A stretch of DNA of 37,690 nucleotides from Firmicutes bacterium CAG:631 (GTDB lineage: Bacteria > Bacillota_I > Bacilli_A > RFN20 > CAG-631), in NCBI GenBank assembly GCA_000433015.1, contig HF998010.1, positions 147,148 to 184,837 of the forward strand, read 5' to 3'. The notes under the pieces are model-generated. The model saw only the letters and a list, made by a program, of their open reading frames with translations, searched no databases and was not told where the DNA came from. This document shows positions 1 through 8,996 of this stretch, piece after piece (the stretch's first letter is position 1; each line of letters starts with the position of its first letter). Position numbers and translations under genes: made by a program.

Positions 1-772
1 GGAGCGAGTGAAAGCCTTTTTTCTCTATCCCGAGTTTCTTTTGTAACGTCTCGAAACTCCTTTGGTAGGAATTTACCCTGACCGGTTCCCCTTTCGTCGT
101 CTCTATCACGTACTTGGAAAGGCTATTCCTTTTCTTCTCTTTCAAAAGCGGCAAAAGTTGTTTTGGTATCGGTATCGCTCTCTTTGACGACGCCGTTTTC
201 GGCGTATCGGTGATACGGCACATTTTCCCGTTTTCGCCCCGCCCGTCGTGACAGGTTTTACTTACCGTAATCGTGCCTTTATTGAAGTCAATATCCGACC
301 ATTCCAAAGCCAGCAATTCTCCGATGCGGAGTCCCGTGTATAAACAGAGTACAATGCCGAACAGTTTGGGCTTTTTGCCTGATAATACGGCGCATTCGAT
401 TCTTTTTTGTTCCGAAAGAGTAAAGCAGGACACTTCTTTTTCTTTCGCTTTCGGGCGTTTGATTTTATTCGCCGAGTATTCCTTGACCTCGCCGAGCATA
501 TACGCGAGTTTCAGTGAATTCTGTATTACGGTAATAATGCCGTTTACAGAGTTTGCCGACAAGCCTTTTCCCGTTACGATATTGCCGCCTTTCAGCAGTT
601 CCGTAACATATCTCTGCAACGCGAGCGGCGTCAGCTCATCAAGTTCGTATTCCCCCAATTTTACTTTCAGGTGTTTTTCAATAATTTCCGAGTATCTCTC
701 GCACGTCTTTTTCTTCGACGAAGGCTGTATGTAATTACGAAACCATTCGTCCAGCCATATTTTATATTTCAT
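1..772 (-). CDS. int: Tyrosine recombinase/integrase, 3' end cut by window edge
   Basis: About 257 residues are visible from an ATG at 772, preceded by AAAAAAGGGAG. The protein would catalyse site-specific integration and excision of the element. An N-terminal SAM-like/core-binding region (residues about 1-100) is followed by the catalytic domain. The first catalytic Arg sits in TGLRIGELLALEW near residue 149. The reading frame ends at the window edge inside KKGFHSL, exactly where the family's HxLRH box begins, so the second Arg, the His residues and the Tyr nucleophile lie off the left side. A TATAAT-like -10 on the minus strand at 802-807 may drive it. It is the last gene of the block on this strand, after the serine recombinase. 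Family identity is secure; its relation to the serine recombinase (same or nested element) is not. Confidence 0.9.
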   Translation of the reverse strand, partial: MKYKIWLDEWFRNYIQPSSKKKTCERYSEIIEKHLKVKLGEYELDELTPLALQRYVTELLKGGNIVTGKGLSANSVNGIITVIQNSLKLAYMLGEVKEYSANKIKRPKAKEKEVSCFTLSEQKRIECAVLSGKKPKLFGIVLCLYTGLRIGELLALEWSDIDFNKGTITVSKTCHDGRGENGKMCRITDTPKTASSKRAIPIPKQLLPLLKEKKRNSLSKYVIETTKGEPVRVNSYQRSFETLQKKLGIEKKGFHSL

Positions 773-857
773 GTAAATCTCCCTTTTTTGTCTTAATCTA
801 TATTATAATTCTGCATATGCTTACAAAAAACCTTTTATTTCGTAAGGCAATAAATAA

Positions 858-881
858 GAGAGAACCAAAATCTGTTCTCTC
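858..881 (-). terminator. Hairpin downstream of the serine recombinase gene
   Basis: GAGAGAAC (858-865) pairs with GTTCTCTC (874-881) around an 8-nt loop. Read on the minus strand it is followed by a T-rich stretch (TTATTTATT). It is the second of two hairpins between the recombinase and integrase genes. Confidence 0.55.
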
Positions 882-897
882 CCATGTAAAAAATGAA

Positions 898-936
898 ATT
901 AAAAAAGTCGAACTATCTCAACGATTATCCGACTTT
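898..936 (-). terminator. Rho-independent terminator after the serine recombinase gene
   Basis: On the minus strand AAAGTCG (936-930) pairs with CGACTTT (910-904) and runs into TTTTTTAATT. It lies about 65 nt past the recombinase stop codon. The 19-nt loop is long for a terminator, but the U-tract is clear. Confidence 0.6.
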
Positions 937-1000
937 AAGCTATCATTTGAAGGCTGTATTCGTATTCGGGTTGGCTGACCTGCAGTTTTTTCTGTCGTTT

Positions 1001-2810
<1,810 letters not shown>

Positions 2811-2891
2811 TCGTTCCCCTCTCTTTTTTATTGCAGCAGAACCTCCTGACTATCCTTTTGAAACAAACACATACAATTTTTGTTTATCGTA

Positions 2892-2920
2892 TATATACTA
2901 TATTTTTCAAGATAAGTCAA
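2892..2920 (-). promoter_or_regulatory. Sigma-A promoter for tnpW-tnpX
   Basis: On the minus strand TTGACT (2920-2915) and TATATA (2897-2892) are separated by exactly 17 nt. The promoter lies 82 nt upstream of the tnpW start and just after the end of the coiled-coil/membrane gene, so the recombinase pair has its own promoter separate from the mobilization genes. Confidence 0.7.
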
Positions 2921-2939
2921 GTGGTTCTGCGTTAAATTT

Positions 2940-3521
2940 TTACTTTAACAGTAAGATTATCGAAATAGCTGTCTGAACGGCAAGTAAAACCGGCGTAGCC
3001 CAAAAGAAAAATTTACGAAATCCACGTTCGTAATAAATGTCCGACTTTGCCTGTTCTATCTCTTTTTCCGCATCTTTCAGCTTGTTTTTCACCTCTTTCG
3101 TCTCCTCGTCAATTTTGGCAGAAAACATTTCCACACCGGCTTTAATCACCTTTCCCGTAGCTATTTGCACTTCCTGAACCGTTTCCGTTTTCATCGCCGC
3201 CTGTTGGCTTATTAACGTTTCGAGCCGCCTCGTCACGCTCTCTACTTTTTCCGTCAAGTTCCTCACGTTTTCGCTGTTGTTCTCTTTTACGTTCCTCACT
3301 TGCCGCGTCAAGTCCTCGATTTGCATAGTCTGCTGTCTGATTAAGTTGTTGCATTTCTCGTTCGATAGCGCCAATGCCTTCTGAAATAAGCCACCCTGCG
3401 TTACTGCCTTTAACTCGTCCACCGCCGAATCGAGTTTTATAAGTTCCGGATTGTTCGTGACTATCTCTTCTTCGCCGTCTATAATCCGCTGCGGTCTCCT
3501 GCCTGTTATTCTGTTTTCCAA
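2940..3521 (-). CDS. Coiled-coil protein with C-terminal membrane anchor, overlaps the relaxase gene
   Basis: 193 residues from a TTG at 3521; a TAA lies three codons upstream in frame, so translation cannot start earlier. GAGGTG lies about 12 nt before the TTG, a rather long spacing. Residues about 60-165 are strongly heptad-like and charged (coiled coil). Residues about 171-192 form one hydrophobic segment ending ISIILLLK. The first 380 nt lie inside the 3' third of the relaxase gene in another frame, so both proteins are read from the same DNA. The layout recalls RSF1010 mobB, a membrane protein gene nested in mobA, which supports mating-pore docking. That analogy is inference, as no sequence homology was tested. 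The coherent coiled coil and the 200 nt of unique 3' sequence argue that it is real. Confidence 0.7.
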   Translation of the reverse strand: MENRITGRRPQRIIDGEEEIVTNNPELIKLDSAVDELKAVTQGGLFQKALALSNEKCNNLIRQQTMQIEDLTRQVRNVKENNSENVRNLTEKVESVTRRLETLISQQAAMKTETVQEVQIATGKVIKAGVEMFSAKIDEETKEVKNKLKDAEKEIEQAKSDIYYERGFRKFFFWATPVLLAVQTAISIILLLK

Positions 3522-4254
3522 TTTTCTTTAACACCTCGCTTTTTGTATAATTCGTCCCGAGCCGTTGTCCTCGGATTGCCTTTTTCTTCTGTGGATGCAG
3601 ATACGAAAAATCTTTGCCTTTTCTCGTTATTTCTACTCCGTAATTCGTTTGCAGATAGGATATGAACTCCTCTTCGTTATGCGATACCATTATGCCTTCC
3701 TGAATAACTTCTCGGAGTTCTTCCTTCCAACTCGTCCCGCCTTTCAACATAATATGTTTTTCTTCGGACGTGCGCTTATGTTTTGCTCCTTTACGCCAAT
3801 TCAATTCGCTGAAACCGTATTTTTTACCGATTCGATTTGCCTCGTCTTTCATCTTTGCGTATTCGTCCGAATTGATATGTAATTTCTTTCCCGTAATTGT
3901 GTCTACGGAATTGACGATTATGTGACTATGTACCGTTTTCGTGTCTGTATGCGTTGCGATAACGCATTCGTGATCGCGAAATAACAACTCTGCCATTTCC
4001 TCCGCATACTTCTGTGCCGTCTGCGGTCTTACATTATCTTGCCTTGCACAAGACAATTTTATATGGTAATATTTTCTTTCGTTATATCCCGTCCCTTTCC
4101 CGAATCGTTTTGCCGTTTCGTCAAATTGAGAAGCATAGTCCTCGTCCTCGAATAAATTGCGCACTGAAATCAATTCCGCTTTGTTCGGATCTGTTATATA
4201 GGCTATCGCTTTTCTCGGTGTACTTTTGCTCGACGAACATTTGAATAGCGGCAT
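3142..4254 (-). CDS. mobA: Relaxase/mobilization nuclease, MOBP type (PF03432-like)
   Basis: 370 residues. It would nick oriT and lead the transferred strand. A likely catalytic Tyr lies near the N-terminus (Tyr19 in AYITDPNK), as in MOBP enzymes. The metal-binding histidine motif is H109-x-H111-x3-N115 in TVHSHIIVNSVD, with a further His64 in KYYHIKLS. The region after about residue 245 is charged and low-complexity, with repeated Glu/Arg/Lys and a Gly/Asn-rich tail; this is the part overlapped by the coiled-coil gene. The start ATG shares one base with the mobC stop (TAATG), so the two are translationally coupled. The C-terminus AGWLISEGIGAIEREM looks like true protein rather than noise, which is why both overlapping frames are kept. 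Confidence 0.9.
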   Translation of the reverse strand: MPLFKCSSSKSTPRKAIAYITDPNKAELISVRNLFEDEDYASQFDETAKRFGKGTGYNERKYYHIKLSCARQDNVRPQTAQKYAEEMAELLFRDHECVIATHTDTKTVHSHIIVNSVDTITGKKLHINSDEYAKMKDEANRIGKKYGFSELNWRKGAKHKRTSEEKHIMLKGGTSWKEELREVIQEGIMVSHNEEEFISYLQTNYGVEITRKGKDFSYLHPQKKKAIRGQRLGTNYTKSEVLKKIGKQNNRQETAADYRRRRRDSHEQSGTYKTRFGGGRVKGSNAGWLISEGIGAIEREMQQLNQTADYANRGLDAASEERKREQQRKREELDGKSRERDEAARNVNKPTGGDENGNGSGSANSYGKGD

Positions 4255-4568
4255 TACGATTCCCCTATGGCTTTCGTAATAGCCTTATACGTATTCTTTA
4301 ATTCGTCCACGCAAGACAAAATATCTCGTTTCGTTGTCAAACCACAGTAGTTCGCTCTTGCGAGCTGGTTTAAGTTATTGCCCTGCCTTTTCAATTCGTT
4401 CAGAATTTCACCTGAATTTTCAAAAATCATAATCGGCTTATTCGTAATGGACTTTATAATAAAGTCGGTCATCGTTAAACTGCTCGCTTTGAGTTTTTCG
4501 TCTATTATCTTCCTTTCATTTTCCGATGCCCTGAACGTATAGGCATACGGTCTTGTTCTGTTTTCCAT
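4254..4568 (-). CDS. mobC: Relaxosome accessory protein MobC
   Basis: 104 residues from the ATG at 4568 with GGGAGG upstream. MobC proteins bind near oriT and help open the strands for the relaxase. The N-terminal half resembles a ribbon-helix-helix region (FRASENERKIIDEKL). The C-terminal half carries the family signature LNELKRQGNNLNQLAR at about residues 56-71. It lies directly downstream of the inverted-repeat block proposed as oriT and directly upstream of the relaxase with a one-base overlap, the usual order for a MOBP mobilization module. Confidence 0.9.
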   Translation of the reverse strand: MENRTRPYAYTFRASENERKIIDEKLKASSLTMTDFIIKSITNKPIMIFENSGEILNELKRQGNNLNQLARANYCGLTTKRDILSCVDELKNTYKAITKAIGES

Positions 4569-4602
4569 TTCATTTTTCCTCCCGTTTTGCGTACATAAAA
4601 AA

Positions 4603-4707
4603 GGGTATTAGGGAAACGCAGTTGCCCTAACGAGGCGAGCGGTGACGCTCGGTATTTGGCAAGCCAAATGCGTACCTCGCTATGACCGTTAAGCCCATAA
4701 TACCCCC
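4603..4707. other. oriT: Candidate oriT: dense nested inverted repeats before mobC
   Basis: Several perfect repeats are packed into 105 bp: GGGTATTA (4603-4610) with TAATACCC (4698-4705); TTAGGG (4608-4613) with CCCTAA (4625-4630); CGAGG (4631-4635) with CCTCG (4675-4679), enclosing two hairpins, GAGCG/CGCTC (4637-4650) and ATTTGGC/GCCAAAT (4654-4669). Position before mobC and mobA is typical of oriT. The outer stem is followed on the minus strand by TTTTTT, so the block could also end transcription of the upstream gene. No nick site was identified. Confidence 0.6.
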
Positions 4708-4729
4708 CTGTATTTTTGCAGGTAGTTTG

Positions 4730-5479
4730 TCAGCCGTTTTTGATTGCCGCACGGCACTTTTCGCTTTGCAACAACCAATATAAACTATGACTTTGTTCAA
4801 GCGATTTGTCTGCCTCGATGAGTTCGTTTAACCTTGCCCAATTCACGCTTCTCAATATCCCTCTGCCGTTCGGGTAAATATCGTCTTTTATTGCAGGATG
4901 CAATTTCATAAACCCGTCGAAAGTCATCTGAATCCTTTCTTCTTCCATCGCTTTTCCCGTCTCCTTTATATCGCTCTCCCCAACTGCCGAAAGGTCGTTT
5001 CGGGAAGATTTCTTTTCCGTTTTTCTGCTTGTTTTGGCGGCGTTACTTCGCTTTTTTGATAACGATAATCTGAGTTTCGCAAGTGCAAAATATGCGTCCG
5101 CAGGCGGTATAAGTCCGGTCGTTTCGATGCCCTCGAACATATACTTGCACAAGGCTTTCGTGTATGCTCCGCTTTGCTCGTCGTCCATCAGGTCAATCGC
5201 CCTGTAATACGTTTCAAGAAAGGCAAAATGCCGCATTTGTTGATTTAGCGTTTTCAGACTTTTCCCGTTCTTTTCCGCTTCCTTTGAACGTATCAAAAAG
5301 TCCTCGATATTGCTCCAAATGAACGCTTCTTTCTTGTCTTTCAAGGTCGGCAGTTTGTTCCCCGTAAACATATACTGACAGATACGTTTAATAAACCGTC
5401 CCGCCGTCTGATCGCTCTCGTTTTTGATAAGCGACCAATACAATTCATAGAACATAAACTTCGTTATCTGATTTCCCAT
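4730..5479 (-). CDS. Protein with two DUF6291-like units, mobile-element accessory
   Basis: 249 residues from the ATG at 5479, with CGGAG six bases upstream. A TTG further upstream in the same frame (5515) has no ribosome site. Two similar units are visible: residues about 7-65 (FMFYELYWSLIKN ... ICQYMFTG) and about 80-145 (FAFLETYYRAIDL ... LCKYMFEG). Both match the shape of DUF6291, a domain common in Firmicutes plasmids and elements, some of whose members sit with replication genes. A basic Lys/Ser-rich linker follows (about 147-170), then a C-terminal domain (about 185-249) containing HPAIKDDIYPNGRG. It is not a recognised replication initiator. The start overlaps the end of the upstream 51-residue ORF, and the candidate oriT lies downstream. 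Function unknown. Confidence 0.75.
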   Translation of the reverse strand: MGNQITKFMFYELYWSLIKNESDQTAGRFIKRICQYMFTGNKLPTLKDKKEAFIWSNIEDFLIRSKEAEKNGKSLKTLNQQMRHFAFLETYYRAIDLMDDEQSGAYTKALCKYMFEGIETTGLIPPADAYFALAKLRLSLSKKRSNAAKTSRKTEKKSSRNDLSAVGESDIKETGKAMEEERIQMTFDGFMKLHPAIKDDIYPNGRGILRSVNWARLNELIEADKSLEQSHSLYWLLQSEKCRAAIKNG

Positions 5480-5619
5480 TTCCATCTCCGATTTCTTCTT
5501 ATTTTGTCCACGCAAGAGAGAAAATCACCTACAGTGTCGTTGCCGATGTCCGTCTCTCGCACGGTGTTCGGATTGTATATCTCAATCCTTTCCGTTGGCT
5601 TTTTTGTCGTTTTTCTCAT
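5464..5619 (-). CDS. Small 51-residue protein at the right end of the element
   Basis: An ORF from the ATG at 5619 to the TAA at 5464, preceded by AGGGGA very close to the start. The product starts MRKTTKKPTERIEIYNPNTV, has an acidic centre and ends in a basic RRNRRWKWEIR tail. Its codon style is that of the element (many C/G-ending codons). It overlaps the start of the DUF6291-like gene by 16 nt and contains that gene's ribosome site, as in coupled operons. It is the first gene at the right end, where excisionase or regulator genes often lie. I see no helix-turn-helix or known domain, so no function is assigned. The opposite strand reads as a hydrophobic ORF over the same bases, which I take to be a shadow. 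Confidence 0.5.
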   Translation of the reverse strand: MRKTTKKPTERIEIYNPNTVRETDIGNDTVGDFLSCVDKIRRNRRWKWEIR

Positions 5620-5658
5620 TCCCCTATTGATTTTCCTTTTTTTAATGATTTACTATCC

Positions 5659-6246
5659 CTATGGAACGAACTTGTTCATTAAATTTTTATAATTATCATT
5701 TTCTACAATTTTTCCTTTGTTCAAAACCAATGTTTTATCCGAATGAAAGGTACTTCCCATTCGATGAGAAATAAAAATAATTGTTTTATCTTGTTTAGAC
5801 AATTCATAAATATTTTTAAATAAATCATATTCTGCCAAAGGATCAATCGTTGCAGTAGGTTCATCAAAAATAAATATTTTTGAATCTTTATATAAGGCTC
5901 TAGCAATTGCCAATTTTTGTTCTTCCCCACCTGAAAATTCCACGCCATTTTCATCAAATCGTTTTGTATAATTGGTATGAATGCCAACTTCAGCAATTAA
6001 ATCATTTAAATTTAGACAATTTAAAACTTTTTCTAATTTTTTATTATCAATATTTTTGTCAAACATAATGTTTTCCTTAATGGAATAACAAAACATTTTA
6101 TAATCTTGAAATGTTACACTGAAAAGAGATTGATAGTAATCATAATCAAAATTTTTTATGTTTTGCCCATTAAAATAAATATTTCCTTGGTTAGGATCAT
6201 ATAAGCGTAATAATAGTTTTATTAATGTAGACTTTCCAGAACCAAA
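5659..6246 (-). pseudogene. ABC exporter ATP-binding half, truncated at both ends
   Basis: The frame starts abruptly at the Walker A motif (GSGKST, just inside 6246). It continues through the Q-loop (VTFQDYK), the signature FSGGEEQ, Walker B IFIFDEPTA and the H-loop ISHR, all intact. The whole membrane domain and the start of the nucleotide-binding domain are missing: a TAA lies just upstream in frame inside a terminator hairpin, and the first ATG (6096) is past Walker A. The C-terminus ends early as NLMNKFVP, where the mobile element begins. Intact relatives are ABCB/MsbA-type exporters of about 580 residues. It cannot make a working ATPase as it stands. The missing 3' end may lie beyond the element, left of the window. 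Confidence 0.85.
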
Positions 6247-6247
6247 T

Positions 6248-6288
6248 AAAAAGTAAACACTTGCTTATTTTGAAAGTGTTTACTTTTT
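6248..6288 (-). terminator. Strong rho-independent terminator after the FAD oxidoreductase
   Basis: A perfect 15-bp stem (6248-6262 with 6274-6288, core AGTAAACACTT) around an 11-nt loop, A-rich on one side and T-rich on the other. It follows the oxidoreductase stop codon by about 22 nt and touches the broken Walker A end of the ABC remnant. The symmetry means it could also work on the plus strand. Confidence 0.85.
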
Positions 6289-6310
6289 TGATAAATTTAA
6301 ATTTATAATT

Positions 6311-7648
6311 TTATTTACATTTAAAAATCTCACCATTGATTTTGTTTAAATCAATATGGTTTTGATTCGAATAAGCACATGCTTTTCCTATGACTTCAGC
6401 GATATCACGCAAGGTTGCTTGAATTCGAACCGATGCTTCAACTCGAAAACTACAAGATAAATGCCGACCGCCAACAATCAGGTTATCACAGTGTTTAGAA
6501 ATTAAACAACGATAAGGAATTTCATAATACTCACCTGGTTGATATCGATGTAAGTCCTCTTCTTTGATTTCGTGATCGTGATGAACATCAACATACCAAT
6601 CGGCTTTCGCAATACCATCCTTAAATTTTGCTTGATTGAGATAATCTTGTTCTGTTAAAACATAATCACCAATAATACGGACTGATTCACGAATGCCTAA
6701 CATATCAGCAATTTTGCTGACAAAGGCGTTTTCAAATCCAGGGATATAGCCTTTTAAAAAGCGACTAAATCTTTGAACCATCATTCTTCCTTCACTAGCA
6801 TAGTAACTAAATCCATCAGGAGTGTTGACATCTTTACAATTAGGCAATTCTGGACAATTAAAAGACATTACATTGGGTTTGCCTGGTACTGCAAATCCTT
6901 GAATATATTTAACATCGGCTGAAGTAATAACCCCATCTTGAATGGCTTTTTCAAAATAAGGAATTAAGGCTTTGTCTCTAATAAATTCTAAATGATTCGA
7001 ATCTTCAACTGCAGGGATACCAAATCCTTGATATTGAATAGAACGTAAAAAATTACATAATTTAAAATAATCAACATTAGCCATTTCAAAACGCAATGAA
7101 ACAGATTGGTGCATGCCGTTTTCGCCTTGATCATCAATAGGAACACCGGCAGCTTTAGATACTAAAGCTTCTGCTGTTGTATCAACAAATGTTTTGGCTT
7201 CAATGGCATATAAATCATTGTGAATATAAGCGATGGCATAGCTAATTTTATTGTTTTCTTTGATGACATCAATAAATGTGGCATCATAATAAATTTGGCC
7301 TTTTGATTCTCTAATTTTTTGATCATAAAAAGTAGCAAAATCTTCGCCATTAAAAGATAAAGCATAAGGGCCGGCGTTGTATTTAGAATCAGGACTATAT
7401 TTTAAAAATTCTTCATTTAATTCTTTCGTTAATGTTCCGCATCCAACTTTTGTAGCCATGAAAGGATGAACTAAAGCTCTAGTTTCACTTCCACCTAAAT
7501 AAATTCCTTTTTCTAAAATAATTACGGATTGCTGATGATTTAAAGCAGAAAGGGCAACGACAACGCCGCTTGTGCCGCCTCCAATGACTAAAACATCACA
7601 AGAATTTAACACTTTTATTTCTTTTTGATTATATAAAATGGTTTTCAT
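6311..7648 (-). CDS. FAD-dependent oxidoreductase (PF12831-like)
   Basis: 445 residues from the ATG at 7648; AGAGGG lies 8 nt upstream. A GTG three codons earlier overlaps that site and is less likely. The N-terminal Rossmann motif is VLVIGGGTSGVVVALSAL (about residues 20-37), followed by a conserved acidic residue in VIILEKG. A second dinucleotide-type motif, NLIVGGRHLSCS, lies near the C-terminus, as in the succinate dehydrogenase/fumarate reductase-like FAD_oxidored family. The substrate cannot be told from sequence. It is a monocistronic gene with a strong terminator, divergent from a GNAT acetyltransferase; the 83-nt space between them must hold both promoters. Confidence 0.85.
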   Translation of the reverse strand: MKTILYNQKEIKVLNSCDVLVIGGGTSGVVVALSALNHQQSVIILEKGIYLGGSETRALVHPFMATKVGCGTLTKELNEEFLKYSPDSKYNAGPYALSFNGEDFATFYDQKIRESKGQIYYDATFIDVIKENNKISYAIAYIHNDLYAIEAKTFVDTTAEALVSKAAGVPIDDQGENGMHQSVSLRFEMANVDYFKLCNFLRSIQYQGFGIPAVEDSNHLEFIRDKALIPYFEKAIQDGVITSADVKYIQGFAVPGKPNVMSFNCPELPNCKDVNTPDGFSYYASEGRMMVQRFSRFLKGYIPGFENAFVSKIADMLGIRESVRIIGDYVLTEQDYLNQAKFKDGIAKADWYVDVHHDHEIKEEDLHRYQPGEYYEIPYRCLISKHCDNLIVGGRHLSCSFRVEASVRIQATLRDIAEVIGKACAYSNQNHIDLNKINGEIFKCK

Positions 7649-7731
7649 CTTTATCACCCTCTTTATTTTATATCAAATGAAAAAAAAAAGATAGAATGAT
7701 GTATAATAAAAAAAGAAAGGAAGATAAACTT

Positions 7732-8184
7732 ATGGACATGTTAGTCAATTTATATGATTTAAAAGAATCAAAAGTGGAAGAAAAAACTTTTCAAATTCAA
7801 AGAATTTTATCACCTAATATTTATTTATTAGAAGAATTTATAAAAAAATATTTTCATCCTGGCTGGGCAAGTGAAGCAAAAGCAGCTTGCTATAAAGCAA
7901 ACCCGACTTGTTTTATCGCTACTATGGATCAAAAAATTGTCGGCTTTGCTTGCTATGATGCAACAGCAAAAGGCTTTTTTGGACCATTAGGGGTGGCTTT
8001 AGAAAAAAGAAATCAAGGGATTGCAAAAGCATTAGTGCTTCGCACGTTAAAGGCCATGAAAGAAGATGGTTATGCTTATGCGATTATTGGAAGTGTTGGT
8101 GAAAACGTCATTCCGTTTTATGAAAAAGTTTGCCAAGCTGTTCCAATTGGTGGCGAAAAATCGGTTTATCAACGAATGATTTAA
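7732..8184 (+). CDS. GNAT-family N-acetyltransferase
   Basis: 150 residues from the ATG at 7732, with GAAAGGAAG eight bases upstream. A longer in-frame start (7696) is rejected because a TATAAT -10 (7702-7707) lies inside that extension. The acetyl-CoA binding loop is seen as LEKRNQGIAKALVLRTL (about residues 92-108), preceded by the beta strand PLGVA; the C-terminal strands fit NVIPFYEKVC. The acceptor substrate is unknown. The gene converges with uppP, and the two stop codons overlap by a few bases with no terminator between them. Confidence 0.85.
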   Translation: MDMLVNLYDLKESKVEEKTFQIQRILSPNIYLLEEFIKKYFHPGWASEAKAACYKANPTCFIATMDQKIVGFACYDATAKGFFGPLGVALEKRNQGIAKALVLRTLKAMKEDGYAYAIIGSVGENVIPFYEKVCQAVPIGGEKSVYQRMI

Positions 8185-8996
8185 ATACCAATAAAAATTG
8201 TAAAAATTCCAATAAAAACAAGATAAATAGCAAAATAGCGATAATGTTTATTATTAAATTTTTTAAAAATAAAAGTTAAAGAAAGTAAAGTAAAAATAAA
8301 AGCAACAATCATAGCAATCATCGATAAAATTACCATTTGAGAATCTTGAAATAAATATTTCGCATCATCTAAAGAAAAAATAAAACTGCCCAAAGCTGCA
8401 GGAATAAAGAGCAAAAAAGCAAACTCTTTTGCTTTTTCTTGTTTTAAAGAAGCACATTTTGCCCCACTTAAAGTCACTCCACTTCTTGAAACACCCGGGA
8501 AAATTCCTATTAGTTGAGCAAAACCAGTATAAATAGCGGCCTTCAAATCGACTTTTTCTTTATTTCCTTCTTTTAAAAAACTGATGATTAATAAAACAAA
8601 GGCGGTAAAAAGAAAACTAAAACCAACAAATAATAAGTTGGAGAATAAGGATTCAATGGAATCTTGAAATAGTATTCCGATAACACCAATGGGAATACTT
8701 GCTACAATTACATATAAAAGAAGTAAAAAATCATCTTTTCGGTCTTTATTTTTATAAAATAAATATTGAAAACTACCGCTTATGATGCGATAAATTAATT
8801 TTCTAAAAAAAATAAGTAAGGCTAATAAAGATGCAAAATGCAAAAATATAGTAAAAGTAGCAATAGCGGACTCATTTACTTTTAAAAGATGTTGAGCAAC
8901 CATTAAATGTCCACTACTTGAAATGGGTAGAATTTCTGATATTCCTTGTAAAAAACCTAGAAATATATATTTTAAGATTTCGATGAATCGTTCCAT
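8181..8996 (-). CDS. uppP: Undecaprenyl-diphosphatase UppP/BacA
   Basis: 271 residues from the ATG at 8996; AGGGG lies 7 nt upstream, while an ATG two codons earlier (9002) is too close to it. The enzyme removes a phosphate from undecaprenyl pyrophosphate to recycle the lipid carrier for peptidoglycan and other wall polymers. The two family signatures are present: LQGISEILPISSSGHL near the N-terminus (the BacA E-rich and P-S-S-S-G-H motif) and FPGVSRSGVTLSGA in the middle (PGxSRSG). The rest is a set of hydrophobic helices. The start lies inside the 3' end of miaA (about 25 nt overlap), so it is the last gene of the mutS-mutL-miaA run. Confidence 0.95.
   Translation of the reverse strand: MERFIEILKYIFLGFLQGISEILPISSSGHLMVAQHLLKVNESAIATFTIFLHFASLLALLIFFRKLIYRIISGSFQYLFYKNKDRKDDFLLLLYVIVASIPIGVIGILFQDSIESLFSNLLFVGFSFLFTAFVLLIISFLKEGNKEKVDLKAAIYTGFAQLIGIFPGVSRSGVTLSGAKCASLKQEKAKEFAFLLFIPAALGSFIFSLDDAKYLFQDSQMVILSMIAMIVAFIFTLLSLTFIFKKFNNKHYRYFAIYLVFIGIFTIFIGI

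Noticed and set aside
273..734. 153-residue plus-strand ORF over the integrase region
   Set aside because: The minus strand over the same bases encodes a clear tyrosine recombinase; the plus-strand product has no family features and a Ser/Phe-rich shadow composition.
4569..4729. tRNA or tmRNA-like gene in the hairpin-rich block
   Set aside because: No TTCGA loop, CCA end or anticodon arm arrangement is visible; position before mobC fits oriT better.
5504..5692. Plus-strand ORF with strongly hydrophobic residues, resembling a small membrane protein
   Set aside because: It is antisense to the 51-residue minus-strand ORF and to the end of the ABC remnant; hydrophobic runs arise from the complement of A-rich Lys codons. 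It has no good ribosome site.
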